Shown here one piece after another: positions 27,014-35,554 of a stretch of 64,000 bases of DNA; positions within the stretch are counted from its first letter, which is position 1; each line of letters begins with the position of its first letter. The DNA comes from Paraburkholderia phenoliruptrix (GTDB lineage Bacteria; Pseudomonadota; Gammaproteobacteria; Burkholderiales; Burkholderiaceae), in assembly GCF_902859825.1 (NCBI RefSeq), contig NZ_CADIKB010000002.1, forward strand, positions 186,001 through 250,000, given 5' to 3'. A program made the position numbers and the translations under genes. Below the pieces are notes generated by a model. It made no database searches and was not told the DNA's origin. It saw nothing but the letters and a program-made list of their open reading frames with translations.

Positions 27014-27026
27014 AGTCCCTGTATAA

Positions 27027-27062
27027 AGAAAAACGACCCGGCCGCGCATGCGACCGGGTCGT
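27027..27062 (-). terminator. rho-independent terminator for the minus-strand gene at 27167
   Basis: ACGACCCGG (27033-27041) pairs with CCGGGTCGT (27054-27062). On the minus strand the stem is followed by TTTTTCTTT. It lies about 105 bp past the stop of the 157-residue gene. Confidence 0.8.
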
Positions 27063-27166
27063 CAAATGCTGCCCTTCACGTTACACCGTTCGGTACCTTA
27101 GAAAGACACTAGCCGAACGGCGTGACCCCATGTGGGGCGTTTCCTCATCTCCGGCTTGCCGGCAGC

Positions 27167-27640
27167 TCACAGCACCGCTTCGGCGATAGCCTTCGTCCGC
27201 GCGGACCGCATCAAGCCTTCTATCATGCGCGCCTGCGCGCTCGCGATCTCGCTCAGCGATGCCGCCGACAATTGCCCGTCCAGAATAGCGAGCGACGTGC
27301 AGAGTTGCGCGTATTCGTCGCTGCTCAACGTCCATGCGCCGGTCCGCTGTTCGCGTTCGTCGAGATGAACCATGGCGGCATGTCCGCGCTGAATATCGTC
27401 GAGTGCATCTTCACCGAGACCGAGACCCGCGAGTTCCTGCGACACCAGCAAATGCCGGCTCAGCGCGATGTGCAGATCGCGCGAGCCGTGGCCACGCTGA
27501 AATGCGTCGAGGGCCGCATAGCACTGCAGGATCATCGCGTCGGTGACGGGCGCGTGAGCGCTGCGGCTATGGGTCAGCGCACGCAGCAGCGGCGACATGG
27601 CCGGCGCGTTGTGTTTGCGGACTCGCGATTTACTGGACAT
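27167..27640 (-). CDS. hypothetical protein with strong ribosome binding site
   Basis: A 157-residue, mainly helical protein. A basic N-terminus (SSKSRVRKHNAPAMSPLLRA) is followed by helices (TDAMILQCYAALDAFQRGHG, DLHIALSRHLLVSQELAG, ASLSEIASAQARMIEGLMRS). AAGGAGG stands before the ATG, and a clear terminator follows, so it is a well-expressed single-gene unit. I recognise no domain. Similar Burkholderia proteins are sometimes labelled as Fis-type regulators, but no Fis HTH is visible here. No signal peptide or membrane segment. Confidence 0.8.
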   Translation of the reverse strand: MSSKSRVRKHNAPAMSPLLRALTHSRSAHAPVTDAMILQCYAALDAFQRGHGSRDLHIALSRHLLVSQELAGLGLGEDALDDIQRGHAAMVHLDEREQRTGAWTLSSDEYAQLCTSLAILDGQLSAASLSEIASAQARMIEGLMRSARTKAIAEAVL

Positions 27641-27822
27641 AGGTTCAACCTCCTTCGCTAACTCTCGGCTTCGTCGCCGGATCGGTACGATTTTCCGGCG
27701 ACGAATGCCGCCGATGCGCCGGCGGCTCGACAGCCTCTAATGTGAGTCTGTGCAAGCATCATGGCAAGCCTTTATTAAGACCGACTTAAACGGCGGAATT
27801 CCCGGACCTTCACCGCATCGAC

Positions 27823-27857
27823 GAAAAAAAAGCCCTGTTCCCGCGAGAGAACAGGGC
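27823..27857 (-). terminator. strong rho-independent terminator (minus strand)
   Basis: GCCCTGTTC (27832-27840) pairs perfectly with GAACAGGGC (27849-27857). On the minus strand the stem runs into eight T residues. It ends a minus-strand transcript from the right, where the only candidate is the small ORF at 27905-28054 or an RNA. Confidence 0.88.
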
Positions 27858-27904
27858 CGGACAGGATGGAAGCGTCGTGCGTGCGCGTGGATGCCCGCCG
27901 ACCT

Positions 27905-28054
27905 TTAACCATCGAAACCACGAGAGCTGTTACTGCTTGTGTTGTTGCTGCTTGTGTTGTTGCTGCTGCGAAAAAAGTTTATGGCCAGCTTGACTGCTAC
28001 TGCGAAGACTTCCGTTGCAAATTCAACTGATAGTGCTCTTTGCTGCGAATGCAT
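27905..28054 (-). CDS. candidate 49-residue small protein with NTSSN repeats
   Basis: A minus-strand frame from ATG at 28054 to TAA at 27905. The N-terminal half is a possible amphipathic or hydrophobic helix (ALSVEFATEVFAVAVKLAIN), then FF and a repeated tail RSSNNTSSNNTSSNSSRGF. A perfect terminator begins about 50 bp after the stop, which supports a transcript. No clear Shine-Dalgarno precedes the ATG, so coding is unproven; the DNA could instead be a small RNA. The tail comes from a 15-bp direct repeat at 27932-27963. Confidence 0.4.
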   Translation of the reverse strand: MHSQQRALSVEFATEVFAVAVKLAINFFRSSNNTSSNNTSSNSSRGFDG

Positions 28055-28489
28055 GGTTACTGCTACTGCGCCATATGCCTTGCTTCTACTTCGTGTTGCT
28101 TACTGCCTTGCCGCATCGACCACCGCGGCACACTGCCATCAACGGTACGGTTCAAAGCGACGCGGGGGGAAGACCGCGTCGATGGGCGCGGTGTTCTGTC
28201 GCTCCATGGAAAACAGTTTAGGCGAGCGAACGCTCAAGCAATTCGGCAAAAGGAAGGGATTTGCCACGCCTGTTTAACGAATGGGCGTAACAATCGGGGA
28301 CGCATGTGGGAGGAACAACAGACGAACAACCGGAGAACAGCGCGGCGAGCAGGAATGCGAGCGCACCCGAACGCCGCGAGACACGCTCAGCGCAATCAGG
28401 CATGCAACGAAGAATGCGCACACAACGTCAGCAAAACGTTGCGTGCGAGCAGATCAGTCGACATCAGCGCGCGACATCACGACGCGTCA
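28055..28489. other. 435-bp intergenic region without recognised gene
   Basis: Six-frame inspection shows only short frames with no family similarity. One minus-strand frame (28218-28421) has a lipobox-like FSGC but a poor start and composition. The promoter for the minus-strand transcript ending at 27823 should lie here. No strong hairpin seen. Confidence 0.5.
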
Positions 28490-28759
28490 TTACCGCGCGG
28501 CAAAGTCGCTGATCGTCAGCAGCACTTTTTCGCCGGGTCGCGCCAGCATCTTTCTTTCGGCCACCGCGGTGATGCGTTTGCGGCCATCCGCAAATGTCTT
28601 CAGCATGCGGTCTTCCGCGGCGCCGCGTTGCAGCCAGAAATACTGCTCCAGCGCTTCACGCGTGACGGCGCATTCAAGGTCCCGTCCTCGCGCCGAAAGC
28701 TGGAAAATCACCGCGCGTCCGTCTGGCGAGACGCTAGGTTCAAGCTCGATAATCTCCAT
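28490..28759 (-). CDS. DUF1488 family protein
   Basis: An 89-residue protein matching DUF1488: MEIIELEPSVSPDGRAVIFQ, GRDLECAVTREALEQYFWL, DGRKRITAVAERKMLARPG. GAGG lies about 7 nt before the chosen ATG; a start at 28801 would add 14 unlikely residues. Family members are small cytoplasmic proteins of unknown role. No obvious operon partner. Confidence 0.85.
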   Translation of the reverse strand: MEIIELEPSVSPDGRAVIFQLSARGRDLECAVTREALEQYFWLQRGAAEDRMLKTFADGRKRITAVAERKMLARPGEKVLLTISDFAAR

Positions 28760-28870
28760 GGCCCACCTCGCAAAGTTGGTTATGCCGTCCGCCCTATTCA
28801 ACGAACGACACCGAACAAAACTGAATAGACACGCCAGCCCGCATCGCCTTTTCCGCAGATGAATCCGCCG

Positions 28871-29269
28871 CTACGCAGCCGTTATATCCATCGTAAGCGA
28901 AGGTGAGCGCGCGTGCATGTCTGTGTGTTCCGGCGGATACACTGGCGCGCGCGTGCCACCCGGCGTCGACGGAAACGCACGCGCGTGCGCGAGTGTCGGC
29001 CAGCGCGGCGCAGCCCTCACAGCGTGCGAACGTTTCACACAGAAGTCATGCAATAGCGTACTCAAGCCTTCGGACATCGCGTGTGTCCCGGCGCGCACTC
29101 CGCGCGACGCGGATGCAATCGCGAACCAGGAATGCGGCGGCCGTAATTCGTGGCGTACCACACCGCGCGAATCGGCAAAACGGAGACACCCTGTGTCCGG
29201 ATAGAACACAAGCGTCGTCACCTCGCCCTCTATGGCGCGCGTCAGAATGTGTGGTTCGGTAGTCAGCAT
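28871..29269 (-). CDS. hypothetical protein, doubtful
   Basis: A 132-residue frame from ATG at 29269. The first 60 residues look protein-like (TEPHILTRAIEGEVTTLVFY, GCLRFADSRGVVRHELRPPH), but the second half is Arg/His/Pro-rich, as in non-coding GC-rich frames. The same frame is open upstream to 29689 with no coding look. No good Shine-Dalgarno and no family. Kept because the N-terminal half has balanced composition and hydrophobic periodicity. Confidence 0.35.
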   Translation of the reverse strand: MLTTEPHILTRAIEGEVTTLVFYPDTGCLRFADSRGVVRHELRPPHSWFAIASASRGVRAGTHAMSEGLSTLLHDFCVKRSHAVRAAPRWPTLAHARAFPSTPGGTRAPVYPPEHTDMHARSPSLTMDITAA

Positions 29270-29673
29270 TGCTCGTGGGAGGTTGGGCTGCGCCCCTGTC
29301 GGCGCGCGTCGATCCGGGTAGGGCAAAAGCAAGGCACATGCCAATCGACACCGAGCGCAGCGCATTGGCCGTCCCGCTCGCCGAGTCAGCCGTGAGCACG
29401 AGGCAACGTGCGGGCGACAAACATCCGCAGCGCCTGATGCGTCGCGGATAAAGCAGTAGCGGCGGGCGTCGCTTTTGCCGGCCGCACCCACTGCAATGTG
29501 GCGGCTTCCGACTCCAGGTCCGCACACCGGACAGACCCTGCATGGTAAAAAAGCGCTGGCAGCGCGACAATTCACACCCATTCTTACTAACGGGCGGCGC
29601 GGCCCGACACCGCCTCGCCGGAAATCCCAGCAGAACAAATGGCGGATAACGACTGACTCATCACGGAGCCGGC
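29270..29673. other. 404-bp region without recognised gene
   Basis: Frames are open by high GC but have Arg/Cys-rich, non-protein-like translations on both strands. I see no hairpin terminator, repeat or RNA gene. The promoter of the DOPA-dioxygenase-like gene should lie near its right end. Confidence 0.5.
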
Positions 29674-30024
29674 ATGACCCTTCGTCCAACCTCCAGCATT
29701 CGCAGCTGGCACGCGCATGTCTATTTCGACGCGACGACTCGCGACAGCGCGTGGGCGTTTCGTGAGCGAATCGAAGCGCACTGGCAGGGCAAACTGCAAA
29801 TGGGCCGCTTTCACGAGCGCCCGGTCGGGCCGCATCCGATGTGGTCGTATCAGCTCGCGTTCGCTCATGAGCAGTTCGGCGACCTGATCGGCTGGCTCAC
29901 GCTCAACCACGGCGCGCTCGACATCTTCGTGCATCCGAACACGGGCGACACGCTCTGCGACCATCGCGACGCCGCGCTCTGGATTGGCCACTCGCACGAA
30001 CTCGCGCTCGGCGCGTTGATCTGA
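29674..30024 (+). CDS. DOPA 4,5-dioxygenase family protein
   Basis: A 116-residue protein of the DOPA 4,5-dioxygenase family, with conserved histidines in the two family blocks: SWHAHVYFDATTRDSAWAFR near residue 11 and GPHPMWSYQLAF near residue 50. It also has LTLNHGALDIFVHPNTGD and DHRDAALWIG. Fungal relatives cleave the DOPA ring in betalain synthesis; bacterial members are mostly uncharacterised. GGAG lies 5 nt before ATG. It stands alone and is convergent with the HiPIP gene. Confidence 0.88.
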   Translation: MTLRPTSSIRSWHAHVYFDATTRDSAWAFRERIEAHWQGKLQMGRFHERPVGPHPMWSYQLAFAHEQFGDLIGWLTLNHGALDIFVHPNTGDTLCDHRDAALWIGHSHELALGALI

Positions 30025-30046
30025 CGAATCCGCCGCCGCGCGCCGC

Positions 30047-30358
30047 TCACATGTTCGTGTACGAACTGCACCAGCCGCGCGCCGCAACCTGTTTGTCGCC
30101 GAACAAGGTGCAGCCGCCGTACGCGTCGGTGGCCTTGCCCTGAAACAGCGAACACGTGCCGCACTTCTGGTCCGCTGCATACTGCGGATACTTCGCCTTG
30201 TCGACCTTCGACGCGTCCTCCTTATAGCCCAGCGCCTGCGCCTGCGGATCGCTCTCGCTCAACGTATTGGCGTCGGCGGCGAAGGCTGTGCGCGACAACA
30301 CGAGCGAGGAGCCGGCGCTCACGCTCATCAGGAGAAAATGGCGGCGCGACGTTTTCAT
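30047..30358 (-). CDS. high-potential iron-sulfur protein (HiPIP)
   Basis: A 103-residue exported HiPIP. A Tat-type signal (KTSRRHFLLMSVSAGSSLV) ends near AFAAD. The mature part has the four-cysteine cluster pattern CGTCSLFQG, GGCTLFG, RGWCSSY that binds one [4Fe-4S]. HiPIPs are periplasmic electron carriers to cytochromes or reaction centres. GGAG is 7 nt before ATG. The length is standard. The gene is 64 bp from the nitroreductase stop on the same strand, possibly co-transcribed. Confidence 0.93.
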   Translation of the reverse strand: MKTSRRHFLLMSVSAGSSLVLSRTAFAADANTLSESDPQAQALGYKEDASKVDKAKYPQYAADQKCGTCSLFQGKATDAYGGCTLFGDKQVAARGWCSSYTNM

Positions 30359-30422
30359 TGTTGTTCTCCGAGAGTGAGGGTGGGGCGTGCACAAACGAGA
30401 TGCGCTTTTTATTCGCGGCCGT

Positions 30423-31145
30423 TCAATCGAGGAATCGCGTGAATCGTTCAACCGGTTCGCGTTCCGTGCGCAACGCATTGACGGGCGCGCTTTCGTCGGC
30501 GAAACCGAGCGACATGCCGCACACCAGCTGCTCATTCGGCGGCAGCCCGAGTTGCTCGGCGATCACCTGATGAAACGGTGTGAATGCGGCCTGCGGACAG
30601 GTATCGATGCCACGCCCACGCGCCGCCGTCATGATGGCTTGCAGGAACATGCCGTAATCGAGCCAACTGCCGCGTTCCATCACGCGGTCGATGGTAAAGA
30701 AAAGACCCACCGGCGCGCCGAAGAAGCGATAGTTCTGCGCGTGCTGCTCATGCATACGCGCCTTGTCGCCCTTGCCGATTCCGAGCAGGCCATACAGGTC
30801 CCAGCCGATCTTGCGGCGGCGGTCGATATAAGGCGACACCCATTCGCGTGGATAGTACGCATATTCCTCGCGATACAGCGTATCGCGCTGCGGGTCATCA
30901 TAGGCCGCCAATAGCGCCTTCGAAAGACGCGCGAGCGAATCGCCCGTCAGCACATACACTTTCCACGGCTGCGTGTTCGTGCCCGACGGCGCGCGGCTCG
31001 CCACTTCCAGAATGGCCTCGAGGTCGGCGCGCGGCACGGGCGTTGGAAGAAACGCGCGGACCGAGCGGCGCGTCATCAGCGCGGCATCGACCGCGCTGGC
31101 AGCGCTGGCAGTTTGATAAGCGGCGTCATGAGCAGGACGGGTCAT
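30423..31145 (-). CDS. nitroreductase family protein
   Basis: A 240-residue FMN-dependent nitroreductase. FMN contacts are typical: MTRRSVRAFLP near residue 24, SRAPSGTNTQPWKVYVLTG near 51, and ESAPVNALRTEREPVERF near the C-terminus. Such enzymes reduce nitroaromatics, quinones or enoates with NAD(P)H. The ATG at 31145 (MTRPAHDAAY) is chosen; 27 more residues are open upstream. Physiological substrate not known. Confidence 0.9.
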   Translation of the reverse strand: MTRPAHDAAYQTASAASAVDAALMTRRSVRAFLPTPVPRADLEAILEVASRAPSGTNTQPWKVYVLTGDSLARLSKALLAAYDDPQRDTLYREEYAYYPREWVSPYIDRRRKIGWDLYGLLGIGKGDKARMHEQHAQNYRFFGAPVGLFFTIDRVMERGSWLDYGMFLQAIMTAARGRGIDTCPQAAFTPFHQVIAEQLGLPPNEQLVCGMSLGFADESAPVNALRTEREPVERFTRFLD

Positions 31146-31351
31146 CGGCAAAATTCCGGCTGAAGCGGCATACGAATGGGCTGCAACGATTCTAGCGCGA
31201 GCGGCCGCTCTCACGCGGGCAGGCACGCAGCTTACGATCTGAATGCAAGCCGAGCGCCCGCGAACGCAACTGTCGTTTTGCGTTTATCCTCTTTGGACGC
31301 TTTTCGCCGTGTTCTCCATCGCAATCGTTTCGTTCCATTCCGGAGTTGAGC

Positions 31352-32347
31352 ATGCAATACCGCAAATTCGGCCGTACGGGCCTGACCGTTTCCCGCTTAT
31401 GTCTCGGCACCATGACCTTCGGCCTGCAAACCGAAGAAGACGCTTCGCGCCGCATTCTCGACACGGCTGCGGACGCAGGCGTGAATTTCATCGACACGGC
31501 CAATGTTTATCCGCTCGGCGGGGGCGAGGACATTGCAGGACGCACCGAGGAAATCGTCGGGCGCTGGCTGAAGGGCAAGCGCGACCGCTTCATTGTGGCC
31601 ACCAAGGCCGTGGGCAAAATGGGGCCGTCGGCATGGGACCAGGGCGCGTCGCGCAAACATCTGCTCGACGCCATCGACGCCTCGCTGCAGCGTCTCGGCA
31701 CTGATTACGTGGACCTCTATCAACTGCATTCCGACGACGCCAACACGCCGCTCGACGAAACGCTCGAAGCGCTGGATGCGATCGTGCGTTCGGGCAAGGC
31801 GCGCTACATCGGCGTGTCGAACTTTCTTGCGTATCGGCTCGCGCGTGCGCTTGGCCGCGCCGACGTGTTGCGCGTGGCGCGCTTCGTGTCCGTGCAGCCG
31901 CGCTATAACCTGCTGTTTCGCCAGATCGAACGCGAACTGCTGCCGCTCGCCGCCGAGGAGCAACTCGCCGTCATGCCGTATAACCCGCTCGCGGGCGGCT
32001 TGCTGACCGGCAAGCACAAGCTGGATGCCACGCCCACGTCGGGCCGCTTCACCGAGACCGTCGGCAAGGCGGGCGCGATGTACCAGGAGCGCTACTGGCA
32101 TCAACGCGAGTTCGAGACCATCGAGCGGCTCAAGGCGATTGCCGCGCCGACCGGCGAGTCGCTCACGCGTATCTCGCTCGCGTGGGTGCTGGCGAATCCG
32201 CTCGTCACGTCGGCGATTATCGGCGCAAGCCGCGCCGAGCAATTGACCGATACGCTAGCCGCATCCGAGTTCGTGCTGGACGACGACATCAAGACGCAAC
32301 TGGATGAAGCCAGCGTCGAATACCGTTGGGGCGATGCCGCCCGCTAG
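31352..32347 (+). CDS. aldo/keto reductase
   Basis: A 331-residue aldo/keto reductase (AKR). The tetrad is visible: Asp and Tyr in FIDTANVYP, Lys in VATKAVGK, His in LYQLHSDD. The NADPH end is NPLVTSAIIGASRAEQL. GGAG lies 6 nt before the ATG at 31352; a TTG two codons earlier is also possible. It resembles the AKR members usually annotated as general stress or YdhF/Tas-like reductases. Substrate unknown. Confidence 0.93.
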   Translation: MQYRKFGRTGLTVSRLCLGTMTFGLQTEEDASRRILDTAADAGVNFIDTANVYPLGGGEDIAGRTEEIVGRWLKGKRDRFIVATKAVGKMGPSAWDQGASRKHLLDAIDASLQRLGTDYVDLYQLHSDDANTPLDETLEALDAIVRSGKARYIGVSNFLAYRLARALGRADVLRVARFVSVQPRYNLLFRQIERELLPLAAEEQLAVMPYNPLAGGLLTGKHKLDATPTSGRFTETVGKAGAMYQERYWHQREFETIERLKAIAAPTGESLTRISLAWVLANPLVTSAIIGASRAEQLTDTLAASEFVLDDDIKTQLDEASVEYRWGDAAR

Positions 32348-32398
32348 TTCGAACGCCGGGGCACAGCGCGCGTGCTTGCTATCCCCAATGTGCCGGGA

Positions 32399-32977
32399 TC
32401 AGCGCCCGTATCTCAGCACCGTGCTCGTGGCTGCAATCACATGATCCTTGATGGCGGCGAGGAGCGCGTCTCTCGTCAAGCCGGCCGGCAGTGCATCGGG
32501 CGCGAGATCGAGTGCATAAACCTGCGCGATGTAGTGATGCGGCACCTCCCCGACCGGCGGGCACGGTCCGAAATAACCGGGGCCGCCCGTCCGGTTCGTT
32601 CCGCCGATGCTGCCGGGCGGCGCCGCGGCCCCCGCACCGAGCGCTGTGACCGAAGGCGCAATGCCGTAGAGCACCCAATGCACGATGCCGAGCCCCTTCG
32701 CGCCATCCGGGTCGAAGATCGTCACGGCGTAGCTCTTCGTGCTCGCCGGCGCGTTGCGCCATTGCAGCGCGGGCGGCACGTTGCCGCCGCCGCAGTTGTT
32801 CGCACTGGCCGCGTGTGACGAGTCCAGCGTGCCGCCGTCGGCCAGACCGGGCGACGTCAGCGTGAACGCGGCGTCGGCCGCATACGCGTTTAACTGCACC
32901 GCGGCGAACGCGAACGCGACGCCTGCAAGCAGGTAAGTCAGGCGCCGTGCAGCGCCCGGTTGAGGCTTTCGGGTCAT
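32399..32977 (-). CDS. YbhB/YbcL family (PEBP-like) exported protein
   Basis: A 192-residue phosphatidylethanolamine-binding-protein fold. A signal peptide (RRLTYLLAGVAFAFAAVQLN, AYAAD) is followed by LTSPGLADGGTLDSSHAAS, the ligand pocket KSYAVTIFDPDGAKGLGIVH (DPDG and H), and GPGYFGPCPP (here GGPGYFGPCPPVGE). GGAG lies 9 nt before the ATG. Bacterial members are called Raf-kinase-inhibitor-like, but no kinase link is known. It lies 35 bp after the kinase gene on the same strand and may be the last gene of that operon. Confidence 0.9.
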   Translation of the reverse strand: MTRKPQPGAARRLTYLLAGVAFAFAAVQLNAYAADAAFTLTSPGLADGGTLDSSHAASANNCGGGNVPPALQWRNAPASTKSYAVTIFDPDGAKGLGIVHWVLYGIAPSVTALGAGAAAPPGSIGGTNRTGGPGYFGPCPPVGEVPHHYIAQVYALDLAPDALPAGLTRDALLAAIKDHVIAATSTVLRYGR

Positions 32978-33011
32978 CACTGTTTGCTCCGGCAAGTCTT
33001 GCCAGTCGAGG

Positions 33012-33812
33012 TCATTTGAACTTACCCGTGCGCGCATTCGCTTCGGGCAACTGACGGGTTTCGCGCACCGACCGCGGATGCCACAGCCGCGCGCCGCCCT
33101 CGATGCCCGCATCGTTCGAGACGGTGGCCACGTTGGCGGGCAGCTCGAACGTGAGGCGCGCCGCATTGCCGCCTCCGATCCACAATTTGTCGTAATTCAC
33201 GAGCGATTCGAGAATGCCGATCACCTTATGAACGCGCCGGTTCCAGCGTTTATTCCCTGCCTTTTCGCGCGCGGCCTCGCCGATGTACTCGTCGTAAGCC
33301 ACGCCTTTCTTGCTGACCGGATGATGCGCAAGCTCGAGATGAGGCATCAGCTCGCCGTCGCGAAAGAGCGCCGTGCCCGCGCCGGTGCCGAGCGTCAGCA
33401 CAAATTCGATGCCCTTGCCTTCTATCGCTGCAAAGCCCTGCATTTCGGCGTCGTTGATCATGCGCACGGGCAAGCCGCCGAGTTTTTGCGCGAGCAGATC
33501 GGCGAGCGCGAAGCCGTGCCAGCCCTCCACGCCGAAATGCGGCGCGGTCAGAATGCGGTTGTCGCGCACCACGCCGGGAAAGCCGATCGACATCAGCTGC
33601 GCCGGCGCCTTCGCGATCAGCGGCTGGACGAGTGCGGCCAGCGCATCGACGAGTTGTCCCGGCGTGCACGGATGCGGCGTCGCGACCCGCACGCGTTCGG
33701 TTTGCATCTCGCCATTCGCGTTGATGATGGCCGCTTTCAGACCCGTGCCGCCGACGTCGATTGCAAGAATCCGTTCGTTACTGGTTGCCGCTTTATCTTT
33801 GGATGTCGCCAC
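33012..33812 (-). CDS. ROK-family sugar kinase, polyphosphate/ATP glucokinase-like
   Basis: A 266-residue ROK-fold kinase. Phosphate-1 motif: ILAIDVGGTGLKAAIINA. Catalytic Asp is in VRMINDAEMQGFAA. Phosphate-2 motif: LTLGTGAGTALFRDGELM. A LELAHHPV segment replaces the zinc-binding ROK motif, as in polyphosphate glucokinases (C-terminal DKLWIGGGNA). It would make glucose-6-phosphate. A GTG start is taken because GGGGG precedes it and the conserved part begins shortly after. It lies 35 bp downstream of zwf on the same strand, a direct substrate-product link. Polyphosphate use is inferred. Confidence 0.82.
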   Translation of the reverse strand: MATSKDKAATSNERILAIDVGGTGLKAAIINANGEMQTERVRVATPHPCTPGQLVDALAALVQPLIAKAPAQLMSIGFPGVVRDNRILTAPHFGVEGWHGFALADLLAQKLGGLPVRMINDAEMQGFAAIEGKGIEFVLTLGTGAGTALFRDGELMPHLELAHHPVSKKGVAYDEYIGEAAREKAGNKRWNRRVHKVIGILESLVNYDKLWIGGGNAARLTFELPANVATVSNDAGIEGGARLWHPRSVRETRQLPEANARTGKFK

Positions 33813-33846
33813 GGTGACCCCCGTTGGTATGGTTGTGCTTGAGGTT

Positions 33847-35466
33847 TTACTTCTTTTCAACTGCATCGCGCGTGAGTGGCCGCCATGCGCGGCCATCGCG
33901 CGCGAGCAGCGCATTGGCCCCCTCCGGGCCTTCGCTGCCGGCCGCATAGCCGTGCACGGCCGCCGCGCCGCCGGTCTGCGGATGCAACACGCCGTCCACC
34001 GCGCACCACGTCGCTTCAATGCTGTCGGCGCGCTGGAACAGCGTCTCGTCGCCGAGCATGCAGTCGTATAACAGCGTTTCATAGCCGACGTTTGCGCTTT
34101 GTCCGAAAAAGTCGCCATAGTTGAACGACGACTGCACGGGACCGATCTGCATCACCGGGCCCGGTGTCTTCACATTGAAATCGAACGACGTGCCATGCGC
34201 CGGATCGATCCGCAAGGTCAGCACATTGGGCGTGAGCGCGTCGACCGGCGTGTCGCGAAACAGCCGGAACGGCACAGGCTTCAGCTGCACGGAGATTTCG
34301 GTGCGGCGCGCCGCAAGCCGCTTGCCGGTGCGCAAATAGAACGGCACGCCGGCCCAGCGCCAGTTTTCGACAAACACGCGCGCGGCCGCATACGTTTCTG
34401 TCGTGCTGTCTGCCGCGACGTCAGGTTCGTCGCGATAACCCACGCCCGCCGGACCTTTTTCATATTGACCGAAGACGACGTCGTTCGGCGTAAGCGGCAG
34501 GATCGCGTCGAAAATTTCAGCCTTCTTGTCGCGCACGGCTTCCGCATCGAATGAATTGGGCGGCTCCATGGCGACCATGCCGAGCAGTTGGAACAGGTGG
34601 TTCGGCACCATGTCGCGGAACGCGCCGGTCTGCTCGTAGAACTTGCCGCGCCCTTCCACGCCGATGGTTTCAGCCGCCGTGATCTGCACGCTGTCGATAT
34701 ATTCGCGCCGCCACACGGGCTCGAACAGCGCGTTGGCGAAGCGCACGGCCAGAATGCTCTGCACGGTGTCCTTGCCGAGAAAGTGGTCGATGCGATAGAC
34801 CTGCGATTCCTTCGCGTACGAAAGGATGTGCGCGTTGAGGTCGCGCGCCGATGCGAGGTCGGCGCCGAACGGCTTTTCGATCACGACGCGGCGAAAGCCG
34901 TTGTCCTCTTTGAGCAAGCCCGTCTCGCCCAGATGCTCGACGATCGGCTTGAAAAAACGCGAGCCGACTGCGAGATAGAAAATCACATTGCCGCCGGGCG
35001 CCTGAGCGAGTTTCTGCTTCAGACGCGCAAACGTATCGGGCGTCTCGAAGTCGCCGGCCAGGTAGTCGAGGCGTTGCGCGACCCAGTCCCACGCGCGGTC
35101 GTCGAGATGGCCGGCGTGGAAGGTGCTGGCTTTATCCGCGGCGAATTTTTGCAGCGACTGGTGCAGGTCTTCTATCCACTCGCGGGTTTCGCGCTCGCCG
35201 TGGTTCACGCCGACAATCTGCATGCCGGCGTCCAGCAGACCGTCCACGGCAAGGTTGTACAGCGCGGGCATGAGAAGGCGCTTCGTGAGATCGCCGCCCG
35301 CGCCGAAAATCACCAGCGTGCAGGGCGGCGCCGGCCGCTTGCCCGCGGGCGACGGCGGCTCGCCGTGCGGGCTTGCACTCACTTTGCAACTGCGCTGCGC
35401 GGCGGCATTGCCGCCAGCGCCTGTCTTCGGAGAATCGGCGGCTTGGGGATTCGGTGTAGTCGACAT
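33847..35466 (-). CDS. zwf: glucose-6-phosphate 1-dehydrogenase
   Basis: A 539-residue G6PDH. NADP+ motif: LVIFGAGGDLTKRLLMPALY. Catalytic block: RIDHFLGKDTVQSILAVRF, with the His-Asp-His-Lys elements of the family. Substrate contacts are VVIEKPFGADLASARDLN and YLRTGKRLAARRTEI. It oxidises glucose-6-phosphate to 6-phosphogluconolactone. The first 45 residues are a Pro/Ser-rich extension not typical of the family (about 490 residues usual); the start could be further in. ATG at 35466. It sits between the glucosidase and the glucose kinase. Confidence 0.95.
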   Translation of the reverse strand: MSTTPNPQAADSPKTGAGGNAAAQRSCKVSASPHGEPPSPAGKRPAPPCTLVIFGAGGDLTKRLLMPALYNLAVDGLLDAGMQIVGVNHGERETREWIEDLHQSLQKFAADKASTFHAGHLDDRAWDWVAQRLDYLAGDFETPDTFARLKQKLAQAPGGNVIFYLAVGSRFFKPIVEHLGETGLLKEDNGFRRVVIEKPFGADLASARDLNAHILSYAKESQVYRIDHFLGKDTVQSILAVRFANALFEPVWRREYIDSVQITAAETIGVEGRGKFYEQTGAFRDMVPNHLFQLLGMVAMEPPNSFDAEAVRDKKAEIFDAILPLTPNDVVFGQYEKGPAGVGYRDEPDVAADSTTETYAAARVFVENWRWAGVPFYLRTGKRLAARRTEISVQLKPVPFRLFRDTPVDALTPNVLTLRIDPAHGTSFDFNVKTPGPVMQIGPVQSSFNYGDFFGQSANVGYETLLYDCMLGDETLFQRADSIEATWCAVDGVLHPQTGGAAAVHGYAAGSEGPEGANALLARDGRAWRPLTRDAVEKK

Positions 35467-35554
35467 GGAATTCGCTCGGGAAAGCCAATGAACCGGACGT
35501 GGCAATACTGGAAAGACCACGCCCGCCCCCACACAGTTCAACCGCGTTGGCGCG

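Noticed and set aside
27932-27963. Possible CRISPR-like or VNTR array
   Set aside because: Only two 15-bp copies, no spacers of constant size; part of a single small ORF tail.
27939-28277. Plus-strand frame of 112 codons
   Set aside because: Starts in the CTGCTTGTGTTGTTG repeat (poly-Leu), has composition unlike proteins nearby, and opposes the terminator orientation.
28218-28421. 67-codon minus-strand frame with lipobox-like FSGC
   Set aside because: No Shine-Dalgarno, Arg/Cys-rich composition, and no terminator of its own. More likely chance.
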